Shown in pieces: positions 24,565 through 31,118 of a stretch of 36,359 nucleotides of DNA. This stretch comes from a virus: IMG/VR virus record IMGVR_UViG_3300035212_000242, positions 1 to 36,359 of that record; one strand, given 5' to 3'. The notes below the pieces were generated by a model. The model was given only the letters and a program-made list of their open reading frames with translations. It searched no databases and was not told the DNA's origin. Position 1 is the stretch's first letter; every line of letters starts with the position of its first letter. The position numbers and the translations under genes are program-made.

Positions 24565-24907
24565 ATTATTAATCATATTTTTGTTGTCGTCTATTTGTCT
24601 TAACTCGCAGATAGACGATAAAACAAAACACTTTTACGCTGGTTTTGGAATTACAGTACTAACAGCCGAAGTTACTAATCAAATGATTGATAAACCGTTT
24701 CTAAGTGCCTTAACGGGCTTTGTAGCCGGTACAACGGCAGGGATATTAAAAGAGGTTGTTTGGGATAAAAAAATGGATAGGGGCGTTTATTCTAATAAAG
24801 ATATGGGCATGACTATTTGGGGCGCAGCTTGCGGTGCTTTAGTCATTAGAGTAAGATTTGATTTACAAGATAAAAAGAAAAATAAAGCACTATATTACTA
24901 TGAATGA
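24557..24907 (+). CDS. Membrane/secreted protein, YfiM-like
   Basis: 116 residues, starting at GTG 24557 overlapping the previous gene by 8 bp. An N-terminal signal-like segment (KLLIIFLLSSICLNS) is followed by DDKTKHFYAGFGITV and AGTTAGILKEVVWDKKMDRGVYSNKDMGMT. The DKxKHFxxG and GxxKExxWDxxxGxG pattern recalls YfiM/DUF2279-type envelope proteins. Probably exported and membrane bound, in the lysis region. Possibly involved in envelope disruption; unproved. Confidence 0.6.
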   Translation: MGKLLIIFLLSSICLNSQIDDKTKHFYAGFGITVLTAEVTNQMIDKPFLSALTGFVAGTTAGILKEVVWDKKMDRGVYSNKDMGMTIWGAACGALVIRVRFDLQDKKKNKALYYYE

Positions 24908-25151
24908 GGTTTCTAAATTAAGGTTTGAATTTAAAGAAGTTGCTTATATTGTTGCGGCTGCAATAGCTTACTTTACTCAATTATCTATTTTGTCTAACAA
25001 AATTGAAAGTTATAAAAGCAAAAGCGATCTAACTTTTCAAGCGCATGACTTTAGAATTTCAGCTTTAGAAGTTAATTTTAAAGTAAACAGTTTTCCTAAG
25101 CAAGTTGCAACATTGCCAACAAGTCCAACAATAAAAGGAGAAGATGAATAA
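24900..25151 (+). CDS. Small single-pass membrane protein
   Basis: 83 residues from the ATG at 24900, preferred because it gives an 8-bp overlap with the gene before; an earlier ATG at 24858 would overlap more. One transmembrane helix (VAYIVAAAIAYFTQLSIL, about residues 14-31) is followed by a Lys/Ser-rich outside region and a Pro/Thr tail. It ends one base into the endolysin start. Candidate spanin-like or holin-accessory protein; no family is named. Confidence 0.5.
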   Translation: MNEVSKLRFEFKEVAYIVAAAIAYFTQLSILSNKIESYKSKSDLTFQAHDFRISALEVNFKVNSFPKQVATLPTSPTIKGEDE

Positions 25152-25558
25152 TGAATATATCCGAACACATAACATTAGAGGAGGCAATATTAAGCCCAAC
25201 AGCTTTAAGATTAGGCATAGATAACAAACCTAATAATGCTCAACTTAATAATATGGAAAAGGTAGCAGACTTTTGTTTTGAGCCTTTGCGTAAATGGTAT
25301 GGCAAGCCTATTAAAATTAATAGTTTCTTTAGAAATGAAAAACTAAACAAGGCAGTTAAAGGTTCTAAAACTTCACAACATTGTACCGGTGAGGCGATGG
25401 ATATTAGCGCAGGAAGTAAAGAAGAAAATAAAAAGTTATTTGATTGGTGTAAAGCTAATTTATATTTCGATCAATTAATTAATGAATACGATTATAGCTG
25501 GGTGCATATCAGTTATAAAATGAGTGGAAATAGAAACATGGTTTTAATAATTACATAA
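25151..25558 (+). CDS. Endolysin, peptidase M15 family
   Basis: 135 residues. The zinc site of M15 (D-Ala-D-Ala carboxypeptidase-like) enzymes is visible: H77 and D84 in SQHCTGEAMDIS (SxHxxGxAxDI), and H119 in WVHISY. The approach INSFFRNEKLN matches the SxxRxxxxN strand of the fold. It lies between small membrane proteins and a holin-like gene, so it is the likely cell-wall hydrolase that releases phage. No signal peptide; export would depend on the holin. Confidence 0.9.
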   Translation: MNISEHITLEEAILSPTALRLGIDNKPNNAQLNNMEKVADFCFEPLRKWYGKPIKINSFFRNEKLNKAVKGSKTSQHCTGEAMDISAGSKEENKKLFDWCKANLYFDQLINEYDYSWVHISYKMSGNRNMVLIIT

Positions 25559-25559
25559 T

Positions 25560-26042
25560 ATGCCTTTACCAAAATTCATAACAAACATATTAGCAGGAGG
25601 TGGCTCTAAGTTAATAGAAACAATTAGCAATACAGTTGACGAATTTACTTTATCTAAAGAAGAAAAGGAAGCTATTAAATTAAAACTAATTGAGGAAGCT
25701 AATAAACACACTCAGTTAATGGAAGTTGAATTAACTAAGCAAATGGATATTGAGCAGAAAGAAATGGACTCAGCTCGTAAGCGTGAAATTGATATTGCGA
25801 CAAGTGATAAAGCACCTTTATTAAATAAAATCATTACACCTATATTAGCCTTGTTAGTTTTAGGCAGTACCTTTATATTTTGGTACATTATTATATTTAA
25901 AGATTTAGAGCCACACAAAGAAGTATTAGTAAGCGGTATAATTGGCAGCTTAACAACTATTTCAATGGGAGTGATAGGTTATTACTTTGGAAGTTCAATA
26001 GGCTCTAAAGACAAACAAATTCAATTAGACAAACTAAAATAA
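25560..26042 (+). CDS. Holin-like membrane protein (GTA_holin_3TM type)
   Basis: 160 residues. An amphipathic, heavily charged N-terminal coiled coil (about 20-80, including LTKQMDIEQKEMDSARKRE) is followed by two hydrophobic segments (about residues 90-112, KIITPILALLVLGSTFIFWYI, and 122-145, VLVSGIIGSLTTISMGVIGYYF). The layout, with SARKRE before the first membrane helix, resembles holins of the 3TM GTA type. It starts 1 bp after the endolysin stop and is followed by a terminator, which closes the structural/lysis block. Confidence 0.7.
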   Translation: MPLPKFITNILAGGGSKLIETISNTVDEFTLSKEEKEAIKLKLIEEANKHTQLMEVELTKQMDIEQKEMDSARKREIDIATSDKAPLLNKIITPILALLVLGSTFIFWYIIIFKDLEPHKEVLVSGIIGSLTTISMGVIGYYFGSSIGSKDKQIQLDKLK

Positions 26043-26047
26043 AAAAA

Positions 26048-26074
26048 CCTAGCTTTGTTAGGGCTAGGCGTTTT
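26048..26074 (+). terminator. Intrinsic terminator after lysis genes
   Basis: Stem CCTAGC / GCTAGG (26048-26053, 26063-26068) with a 9-base loop, then CGTTTT. A modest T-run, but the stem lies 5 bp after the holin-like stop and before convergent minus-strand genes. It probably separates late transcription from the leftward operon. Confidence 0.7.
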
Positions 26075-26101
26075 AGGTGGGATGCTTTTAGTTAAGTAGT
26101 T

Positions 26102-26284
26102 TTACTCAGCACAATAAATACACTTACTTTTAATTTCAATTAATTGTGTATTAGCCTTTAAATATTGCGTTCGATAATATAGTATATCTTTATTAGCACG
26201 ATCTAATTTAGCCTGCAATATAACAGTTTCTTTTGAATTGCCAGAGCAACTTGTTAACGCTAGTATTATTATTAAGTATTTCAT
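26102..26284 (-). CDS. Small lipoprotein
   Basis: 60 residues if started at the minus-strand ATG at 26284, preferred over a TTG at 26299 because it follows GAGGGAT, a plausible ribosome-binding site. The N-terminus MKYLIIILALTSCSGNS has a lipobox (LTSC) with Cys at position 13, so the mature protein is probably anchored in a membrane. The remainder is helical (ILQAKLDRANKDILYYRT) with CxxC near the end. Convergent with the holin-like gene. Could be an outer-membrane spanin, but that is only a guess. Confidence 0.65.
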   Translation of the reverse strand: MKYLIIILALTSCSGNSKETVILQAKLDRANKDILYYRTQYLKANTQLIEIKSKCIYCAE

Positions 26285-26288
26285 AATA

Positions 26289-26576
26289 CTATCCCTCAAT
26301 TAGTCTTAATTCGTTATAAATCTCGCTATACAAAAAGTAAATAGTTTTGTACAATTCAGCAACGTCTAAACCATGACGGCTAAACCTCTTAATAATAGGT
26401 TCTAAACCTTTCTCAACAGAATAGCAAGTAATTACTATCTCATCCGTTTTAAAATCTATTTCAACTCTAACCTCTTCGCATAAAGTTGATAGTGAATAAT
26501 CGCCTTGATCCTCATTATAGAATATAGCATGAACAGCTCCTGTTATGTATTCCGTGTTATTGTGTAGTGTTATCAT
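26289..26576 (-). CDS. Hypothetical protein, leftward operon
   Basis: 95 residues, first gene of a leftward pair driven by the promoter at 26602-26633. It is acidic with beta strands (EVRVEIDFKTDEIVITCYSV) followed by a helix (VAELYKTIYFLYSEIYNEL). Nothing in it resembles a repressor. The lipoprotein gene begins 5 bp after its stop. Function unknown. Confidence 0.6.
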   Translation of the reverse strand: MITLHNNTEYITGAVHAIFYNEDQGDYSLSTLCEEVRVEIDFKTDEIVITCYSVEKGLEPIIKRFSRHGLDVAELYKTIYFLYSEIYNELRLIEG

Positions 26577-26601
26577 ATTTGTTTGGTTTTTAATTATACG
26601 T

Positions 26602-26633
26602 CAAAGATATATAATTAATTTGGTTATACCAAA
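26602..26633 (-). promoter_or_regulatory. Leftward Bacteroidota-type promoter
   Basis: On the minus strand, TTTG at 26633-26630, a 20-bp spacer, then TATCTTTG at 26609-26602 (TAnnTTTG). The gene begins at 26576. The spacer length and the -7 element match the rightward promoter at 26709-26740, which supports both. Confidence 0.75.
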
Positions 26634-26634
26634 T
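26618..26634. repeat. Inverted repeat operator overlapping leftward promoter
   Basis: ATTTGGT-TAT-ACCAAAT is a perfect 7+7 inverted repeat. It covers the -33 TTTG of the leftward promoter. A related copy, ATTTGGT-ATT-ACCATTT, lies at 26708-26724 over the -33 of the rightward promoter. This is the layout of a repressor that would block both promoters. Confidence 0.6.
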
Positions 26635-26668
26635 ATATTTTATTAAATCTTTCAAATAAAATTAAACG

Positions 26669-26683
26669 TACTGATAATCAGTA
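26669..26683. repeat. Palindrome between divergent promoters
   Basis: TACTGATAATCAGTA is a perfect 15-bp palindrome around a central A, lying between the two divergent promoters. It is a likely binding site for a dimeric regulator or bridging protein. Confidence 0.6.
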
Positions 26684-26707
26684 AGTTAAAATAATAATTG
26701 AAAATAA

Positions 26708-26724
26708 ATTTGGTATTACCATTT
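26708..26724. repeat. Imperfect second operator
   Basis: ATTTGGT-ATT-ACCATTT has the same left arm as the operator at 26618-26634 and 5 of 7 matching bases in the right arm. It overlaps the -33 of the rightward promoter. Confidence 0.45.
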
Positions 26725-26740
26725 TAAAGCTATATCTTTA
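26709..26740 (+). promoter_or_regulatory. Rightward Bacteroidota-type promoter
   Basis: TTTG at 26709-26712, 20-bp spacer, TATCTTTA at 26733-26740, and the ATG of the next gene at 26761, about 15 bp beyond the expected start of transcription. Strong agreement with the Bacteroidota -33/-7 rule. Confidence 0.75.
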
Positions 26741-26760
26741 CATCATAAAACAAAACAACT

Positions 26761-26961
26761 ATGAAAAAATTAAAAACAATCTCAAATCAAGAAATTAAAA
26801 TTTCATCTAATAAGTCTAATCGTACTTATACCATTAGAACTAATGGTTCTGTATATAGAACAATTAAGATGAGTAAGGAAGAATTTAAAAGCAATTCTAA
26901 CAATACAGGAAATGATTGGAAGAATTTTTTAAGCAGCGACGATTATTATTTAGTAAAGTAA
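26761..26961 (+). CDS. Small basic hypothetical protein
   Basis: 66 residues, rich in Lys, Ser and Asn (MKKLKTISNQEIKISSNKSN...). First gene of the rightward early operon, with an A-rich leader. It has beta strands (RTYTIRTNGSVYRTIKM) and an amphipathic end. It could be a regulator, given its place next to the operators, but no known DNA-binding fold is visible. Confidence 0.6.
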   Translation: MKKLKTISNQEIKISSNKSNRTYTIRTNGSVYRTIKMSKEEFKSNSNNTGNDWKNFLSSDDYYLVK

Positions 26962-26965
26962 AATT

Positions 26966-27115
26966 ATGATAAAACAACCAACAAGACCAGCCCCATTCGG
27001 GATAAGACTAACCCCTAACACTAAATTATTGTTAGAGAAAAAAGCTAAATTAAAAGGCATAAAGCTACACGCCTATTGTAAAGATGTACTAACTAAACAC
27101 GCTGATAGAAAATGA
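26966..27115 (+). CDS. Small ribbon-helix-helix-like protein
   Basis: 49 codons. The sequence has FGIRLTPNTKLLLEKKAKLKG, then an LHAYCKDVL helix, which reads like the strand-helix-helix of an Arc/CopG-type regulator (I-R-L-T-P followed by two helices). It is a candidate for binding the palindromes upstream. It ends in an ATGA overlap with the next ORF. Confidence 0.5.
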   Translation: MIKQPTRPAPFGIRLTPNTKLLLEKKAKLKGIKLHAYCKDVLTKHADRK

Positions 27116-27246
27116 TACAACTACTAATCTTTATGGCTTTATTTAGCTTTGGGTTATTAATCCTTACAATGTGTTACCCTCACATTGGAATAGTTATTCA
27201 CGATGCCATTGCTCACTACTGGCATAAATACATTATGAGAAAATGA
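27112..27246 (+). CDS. Small membrane protein
   Basis: 44 codons in an ATGA overlap. An N-terminal hydrophobic segment (LLIFMALFSFGLLILTMC) makes one membrane helix; the rest is short and His/Tyr rich (HDAIAHYWHKY). It ends in an ATGA overlap with another ORF. Role unknown. Confidence 0.5.
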   Translation: MIQLLIFMALFSFGLLILTMCYPHIGIVIHDAIAHYWHKYIMRK

Positions 27247-27344
27247 CATGGATTGCAGTAGTAAGCATAGTAACGCTAGGCGTTATTAGTTACATGATTA
27301 AAGATAATGAATATCTAGACTGGAGGGATAACAATGATATTTAA
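27243..27344 (+). CDS. Small membrane protein
   Basis: 33 codons in ATGA overlap with the previous ORF: MTWIAVVSIVTLGVISYM gives one membrane helix and an acidic tail. Its end overlaps the start of the homing endonuclease gene by 11 bp. A run of three overlapping micro-ORFs suggests real translation here. Confidence 0.45.
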   Translation: MTWIAVVSIVTLGVISYMIKDNEYLDWRDNNDI

Positions 27345-27882
27345 AAAAGACCATTGGTATCCTTTAAAAGGATTTGAAAACACTCACCATATAAATATAA
27401 ATGGTGATATAAAAAGACTACCAAGATACCTTAATGGTAAATTAGGCTCAAAAAGTTTTCGTGATGAAAAGATACTTAAACCCGAAAAGATGAAACTTGG
27501 ATATTTTAGACACGCTTTAGTTAATATTGATGGCACAAGAAGTAGGATTTTAGCCCATGTATTAGTAGCTAGAACGTTTATAAATAATCCTGAAAACAAA
27601 CCACAAGTAAATCATAAAAACGCTATAAGGAATGATAACAGAATTGAAAATTTAGAATGGGTTACAGCTAGAGAAAATTCAACACACGGCTCTATTAATA
27701 AAAAATTTAATTGTAATTCTGTTGGGGTGGTTTACAGTAAGGCAAGAAAAACATATCAAGCTAGGTTTAATATTAATCATAAGGTAATTTGTTTGGGTAC
27801 ATTTAAAACAGAAAAAGAGGCGTCTGAGGTATATAAAAATTACATGAAAGAAAATGGATTTAAAAATAAATTTATTAAATAA
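27334..27882 (+). CDS. HNH endonuclease with NUMOD4 and AP2 domains
   Basis: 182 residues in three parts. The NUMOD4-like start (WYPLKGFENTHHININGDIKRL, residues 8-29) binds DNA. The HNH nuclease core is AHVLVARTFINNPENKP, VNHKN and DNRIENLEWVTARENSTH, with H75, H94 and the N/E region near 101-118. The end (GVVYSKARKTYQARF...CLGTFKTEKEASEVYKNY) resembles AP2 domains. Such genes are free-standing homing endonucleases that copy themselves into related phages. It is in frame with nothing beside it and sits between small ORFs and the early genes. Confidence 0.9.
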   Translation: MIFKKDHWYPLKGFENTHHININGDIKRLPRYLNGKLGSKSFRDEKILKPEKMKLGYFRHALVNIDGTRSRILAHVLVARTFINNPENKPQVNHKNAIRNDNRIENLEWVTARENSTHGSINKKFNCNSVGVVYSKARKTYQARFNINHKVICLGTFKTEKEASEVYKNYMKENGFKNKFIK

Positions 27883-27888
27883 AAACAA

Positions 27889-28299
27889 ATGAGACTATAC
27901 ACTAAATATAACTTCGATAAATTAGAACTTAATAGGGCTACATTTATACGTGGCGTTTGCCAAAACATCAGAGTAAGCTCAAACCATTACTCGGAAAAAT
28001 ACAACGTTAAATTTAAGATTAAGAAAGTAGGCGATGGTGCAATGGTTACTTTAATTGAGGGAGTGCAACCTTTAATTAAAGAACGTCAGACTAGGGAGAT
28101 TGAAAATGATACTTTTATGACTAAAAGCGATATGGTTATTAAATTAGATCGTAGCCAAATTGAAACATTAATAGCTCATAGAAACAACCTAGACTACCGA
28201 GTAATTAATAACATTGACTTATACACAGATAAATGTATATTCTTTGAAAAGTCAAGGGAAATAACTAAATTCATAAATTCAAATCAAAACATAAAATAA
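27889..28299 (+). CDS. Hypothetical early protein
   Basis: 136 residues, 6 bp after the homing endonuclease stop. It has basic and acidic helices (FIRGVCQNIRVSSNHYSEKYNVKFKI) and a C-terminal part DMVIKLDRSQIETLIAHRNN. Not recognised. Co-directional with the DUF3127 and ERF genes, so it may be part of the DNA-metabolism operon. Confidence 0.6.
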   Translation: MRLYTKYNFDKLELNRATFIRGVCQNIRVSSNHYSEKYNVKFKIKKVGDGAMVTLIEGVQPLIKERQTREIENDTFMTKSDMVIKLDRSQIETLIAHRNNLDYRVINNIDLYTDKCIFFEKSREITKFINSNQNIK

Positions 28300-28306
28300 A
28301 ACAAAC

Positions 28307-28672
28307 ATGGAAATCACCGGACAAATCAAAGAGGTATTCGCAACCCAAACAATTAGCGAAAAGTTTAAAAAACGTGAATTTGTACTAACGACAGACGGAA
28401 GTACACCGTACCCAAACCATCTATTAATTCAAGTTACTAATGCAAAATGTGACTTATTAAATAGCTATTCAAGTGGGGATGAGGTTACAGTTAGCATAAA
28501 TTTGCGAGGGCGTTTATACGAAAACCCAACTAAAGGAACTCAGTACTTTAATAGTATTGAAGCATGGGCTATAAAGGGAGTATCACAATTTACTAAACCA
28601 GCTCCAAACGTACAAGCGGAGAATCATGCAATAATAAATAATAATTTAGATCAAGATATTTTGCCGTTCTAA
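28307..28672 (+). CDS. DUF3127-like single-strand-binding protein
   Basis: 121 residues. MEITGQIKEVFATQTISEKFKKREFVL, then NAKCDLLNSYSSGDEVTVSINLRGRLY and YFNSIEAWAIKG form an OB-fold-like pattern of the Bacteroidota DUF3127 family (SFKKREFV and GDxVxVxxxLRGR). The C-terminus NNLDQDILPF mimics the acidic DDxIPF tail of SSB proteins, which recruits replication and repair enzymes. Adjacent to the ERF annealase, consistent with handling of single strands. The promoter for the next leader overlaps its 3' end. Confidence 0.8.
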   Translation: MEITGQIKEVFATQTISEKFKKREFVLTTDGSTPYPNHLLIQVTNAKCDLLNSYSSGDEVTVSINLRGRLYENPTKGTQYFNSIEAWAIKGVSQFTKPAPNVQAENHAIINNNLDQDILPF

Positions 28673-28690
28673 ATATTATTAGTATATTTG
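28660..28690 (+). promoter_or_regulatory. Bacteroidota-type promoter before kissing-loop leader 1
   Basis: TTTG at 28660-28663, a 19-bp spacer, TATATTTG at 28683-28690. Expected transcript start near 28696, right at the first hairpin of the structured leader. The -33 lies in the last codons of the DUF3127-like gene. Confidence 0.75.
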
Positions 28691-28700
28691 CAGTAAGTTA

Positions 28701-28793
28701 AACAAGAGTAGAGACTTGTTATTCATAACTAAACTATTTAAAACCTAAGCGGGTGCGGTTTCTCTACGCCAATCCTGCTTAGGTTTCTTTTTT
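28701..28793 (+). ncRNA. Kissing-loop two-hairpin leader RNA 1
   Basis: Hairpin A: AACAAG (28701-28706), 8-base loop AGTAGAGA, CTTGTT (28715-28720). Hairpin B: AAACCTAAGCGGG (28741-28753) with CCTGCTTAGGTTT (28774-28786), a 13-bp stem including one G-T pair, followed by C and six T. Seven bases of loop A (GTAGAGA, 28708-28714) are complementary to TCTCTAC (28761-28767) in the loop of hairpin B. It lies between a clear promoter and the ERF gene (ATG at 28807). Either an attenuated leader or a free small RNA of about 95-100 nt. Compare the element at 33687-33767. Confidence 0.7.
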
Positions 28794-28806
28794 AAAACAA
28801 AACAAA

Positions 28807-29337
28807 ATGAAAGACTTAGTAAAAATTCAAACAGAATTAAAAGTTCCTAAAGGTAACTTTAACAGCTTTGGTAAATACAAATACAGAAGTTGTGAAGATA
28901 TTTTAGAAGCTGTAAAACCAATCCTAAACAAGTATAACGCTACATTTAGCTTAACTGATGAAGTTATATTAGTTGGCACTAAACTATTTGTTAAAGCAAC
29001 TGCATCTATTCATATTGGACAAGATCATAATTGGACTTGTGGCTTTGCAGAATTAGCAGAACATAAAGGAATGTCACCAGAACAAGCAACTGGAACTGCA
29101 TCAAGCTATGCTAGAAAATATGCCTTAAATGGTTTATTTTTAATTGATGAAACAGAAGCGGATGCGGATAGTCAAAAACCTGCACCGGTTAAACCAACTT
29201 TAAATGCTACTCAATTTGAATCAATGATTAAGGCAATTAACGAGGGTAAAAAATTAACAGTTGAGGTTGCAATGAATAACTACACAATTAGTCCTGAACA
29301 TTTAACAGCTTTAAAAACAGCATTAAAAAATAATTAA
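28807..29337 (+). CDS. ERF-family single-strand annealing protein
   Basis: 176 residues. GNFNSFGKYKYRSCEDILEAVKPIL and GTASSYARKYALNGLFLIDETEADAD are hallmark segments of the ERF family of phage recombinases, which anneal complementary single strands in recombination and repair. An alanine/lysine-rich C-terminal region follows. It is co-directional with the DUF3127-like SSB and a Gp157-like gene, which often travel with ERF. Its message is preceded by a structured leader with terminator-like hairpin. Confidence 0.9.
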   Translation: MKDLVKIQTELKVPKGNFNSFGKYKYRSCEDILEAVKPILNKYNATFSLTDEVILVGTKLFVKATASIHIGQDHNWTCGFAELAEHKGMSPEQATGTASSYARKYALNGLFLIDETEADADSQKPAPVKPTLNATQFESMIKAINEGKKLTVEVAMNNYTISPEHLTALKTALKNN

Positions 29338-29338
29338 G

Positions 29339-29509
29339 ATGGATGCCAAAACTAAAAAACAATTAACATTATTAACTAAAGAAATAGATGCTGCCTTATT
29401 AGCGATAGATAAATATGGAGATAATATGTTTGCTTTAGGCTACGCTATTGGCACAATAAAATCTATTCAACAAGACATTGAAACTTTAATAAATCTAAAA
29501 AACAATTAA
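29339..29509 (+). CDS. Small helical protein
   Basis: 56 codons, starting 1 bp after the ERF stop. The sequence (MDAKTKKQLTLLTKEIDAA...GTIKSIQQDIETLINLKNN) is two amphipathic helices with no membrane segment. It is between ERF and the Gp157-like gene and could be a small partner of either. Not recognised. Confidence 0.6.
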   Translation: MDAKTKKQLTLLTKEIDAALLAIDKYGDNMFALGYAIGTIKSIQQDIETLINLKNN

Positions 29510-29511
29510 TT

Positions 29512-30006
29512 ATGAAAGTAGCATTATACCAAATAGAACAGGAATATTTAAACATTGTACAATCTATAATAGATGCAGGTGGCGAAATAACGGAGGAGCA
29601 GGAAACTGCCCTCTCTATTTCTAAAGAACAATTACAAAACAAAGGCGTTTGTTATGGCTTTATTGTAAAAGAATTAGAGGGCAATATAGATTTAATTGAT
29701 TTAGAAATAAAGCGATTACAGGCATTAAAAAAACCTTTAGTTAATAGTATTGATAGACTTAAAAATAACCTATCTCAAGCCATGCAAATGTTTGATGTAA
29801 CGGAATTAAAAACACCGTTATTAAAGATTAACTTTAGAAAATCAGAATCTATTGAAGTTACGGATATTGACTTATTAGATGCCGATTTTGTTAAAACAAC
29901 TATAACTAAAGCAGCCGATAAAATAGCGATTAAAGAGGCTATTAAGGCGGAGATACCTGTAAGAGGTGCTGTATTAATTACTAACTATAACTTACAAATT
30001 AAGTAA
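29512..30006 (+). CDS. Gp157-like (siphovirus Gp157 family) protein
   Basis: 164 residues. Mostly coiled coil (VKELEGNIDLIDLEIKRLQALKKPLVNSIDRLKNNLSQAM) followed by KTPLLKINFRKSESIEV and TDIDLLDADFV, the pattern of the Gp157 family, common next to recombination genes in siphoviruses. Function of that family is not settled; Streptococcus phage Gp157 has been linked to phage resistance. The end overlaps a small ORF by one base (TAATG). Confidence 0.8.
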   Translation: MKVALYQIEQEYLNIVQSIIDAGGEITEEQETALSISKEQLQNKGVCYGFIVKELEGNIDLIDLEIKRLQALKKPLVNSIDRLKNNLSQAMQMFDVTELKTPLLKINFRKSESIEVTDIDLLDADFVKTTITKAADKIAIKEAIKAEIPVRGAVLITNYNLQIK

Positions 30007-30134
30007 TGGAAAAACCAATCCTGCCAAACATGATCGTGCTAAATGATAGCACGGTCATTTATAAAGGCAAAAAATTAAAGCCTATTTGTTTAACCATATC
30101 TCTTATAAGGGATAGTAAAAAAGTGAAGGAATAG
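30006..30134 (+). CDS. Small basic hypothetical protein
   Basis: 42 codons starting in a TAATG overlap with the Gp157-like gene: MEKPILPNMIVLNDSTVIYK, then KGKKLKP and a basic end RDSKKVKE. No domain is visible. Tight linkage to both neighbours suggests it is translated. Confidence 0.5.
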   Translation: MEKPILPNMIVLNDSTVIYKGKKLKPICLTISLIRDSKKVKE

Positions 30135-30135
30135 T

Positions 30136-30384
30136 ATGGAAATGATATACTTAATACTTAGCCAGTTTACTTTTAGTTTTAGTAGAACTTTAAATGTAAG
30201 ATATACTGCAAAAGAAAATGTTTTAATGGGTATTATAACATCTACATTGATAAAATTAACTTGGCTTGTTAGTAGCTCAATAGGTGTAAAATCTGTTATT
30301 GATGGCGATATAAAAATGTGTATTGCTTATGTAATAAGCGGATTAATTGGTGATTATTTATCTTATAAAATAAAAATAAAATGA
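30136..30384 (+). CDS. Multi-pass small membrane protein
   Basis: 82 residues with three hydrophobic segments (IYLILSQFTFSF; MGIITSTLIKLTWLVSSS; CIAYVISGLIGDYL), so probably embedded in the inner membrane. A segment reads SRTLNVRYTAKENV. It overlaps the PP-loop gene by 4 bp (ATGA), which suggests a joint function, for example small-molecule transport or anchoring. The family is not known to me. Confidence 0.6.
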   Translation: MEMIYLILSQFTFSFSRTLNVRYTAKENVLMGIITSTLIKLTWLVSSSIGVKSVIDGDIKMCIAYVISGLIGDYLSYKIKIK

Positions 30385-31118
30385 AAGAAACAATATCAGT
30401 TTGGTTTAGTTGCGGAGTTGCAAGTGCAGTAGCAGCTAAAAAAACTATTGAAAAGTATGGTGAAACTCATAATATTTTAATAGTAAACAACCCAGTTAAA
30501 AACGAGCATCCTGATAATTTAAGATTTTTAGCTGATGTTGAAACTTGGTTAGGACAAAAGATTATTAAAGCCACTAATGATAAATACCCAAATGCTGATA
30601 TTATAGAGGTATTTGATAAGGTTAAATATATTAGTGGTGTTGCAGGTGCGCCTTGCACAAGGGAATTAAAAAAGGAAGCGAGATACCAATTTGAAAAGAA
30701 AAATAAAATTGACTGGCACGTTTTAGGGTTTACCATTGATGAATGGGAAAGGCAAAAAAGATTTAATACAGGCGAAAGAGGAAATACAATACCTGTGCTA
30801 ATTGCTGAATTATTAACTAAACAAGATTGCTTTAAAATAGTTGAAAAGGCTGGGATTAAATTGCCTTTAATTTATTCGCTTGGTTATCCAAATGCTAATT
30901 GTATCGGGTGTGTAAAATCGCAAAGCCCTACTTATTGGAATTTAGTTAGAAAAACTTTTCCAGATGTGTTTGAAGAACGTGCAATACAGAGCAGAAGAAT
31001 AGGTTGTAAACTTGTTAAATTAAAAGGTAAAAGAATTTACTTAGATGAATTATTAGAAACTCATAAAGGCGGTAAAATTAAAAGCTATGAATGCGGAATT
31101 TTTTGCGATACTAAATAA
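30381..31118 (+). CDS. PP-loop protein, PAPS-reductase/sulfurtransferase-like
   Basis: 245 residues. The N-terminus has VWFSCGVASAVAAK, a PP-loop (SxGxxS type) that binds the pyrophosphate of ATP or PAPS. CTREL at 92-96 and NCIGCVKSQ (C174, C177) with CGIFC (C238, C242) could hold an Fe-S cluster or zinc. This arrangement resembles the PAPS reductase-like family found in phages and DndC-like sulfur-handling enzymes. The substrate is uncertain: sulfate metabolism, RNA thiolation or DNA phosphorothioation are all possible. The gene overlaps a membrane protein gene and is followed by a possible nucleotide-modification gene. Confidence 0.75.
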   Translation: MKETISVWFSCGVASAVAAKKTIEKYGETHNILIVNNPVKNEHPDNLRFLADVETWLGQKIIKATNDKYPNADIIEVFDKVKYISGVAGAPCTRELKKEARYQFEKKNKIDWHVLGFTIDEWERQKRFNTGERGNTIPVLIAELLTKQDCFKIVEKAGIKLPLIYSLGYPNANCIGCVKSQSPTYWNLVRKTFPDVFEERAIQSRRIGCKLVKLKGKRIYLDELLETHKGGKIKSYECGIFCDTK

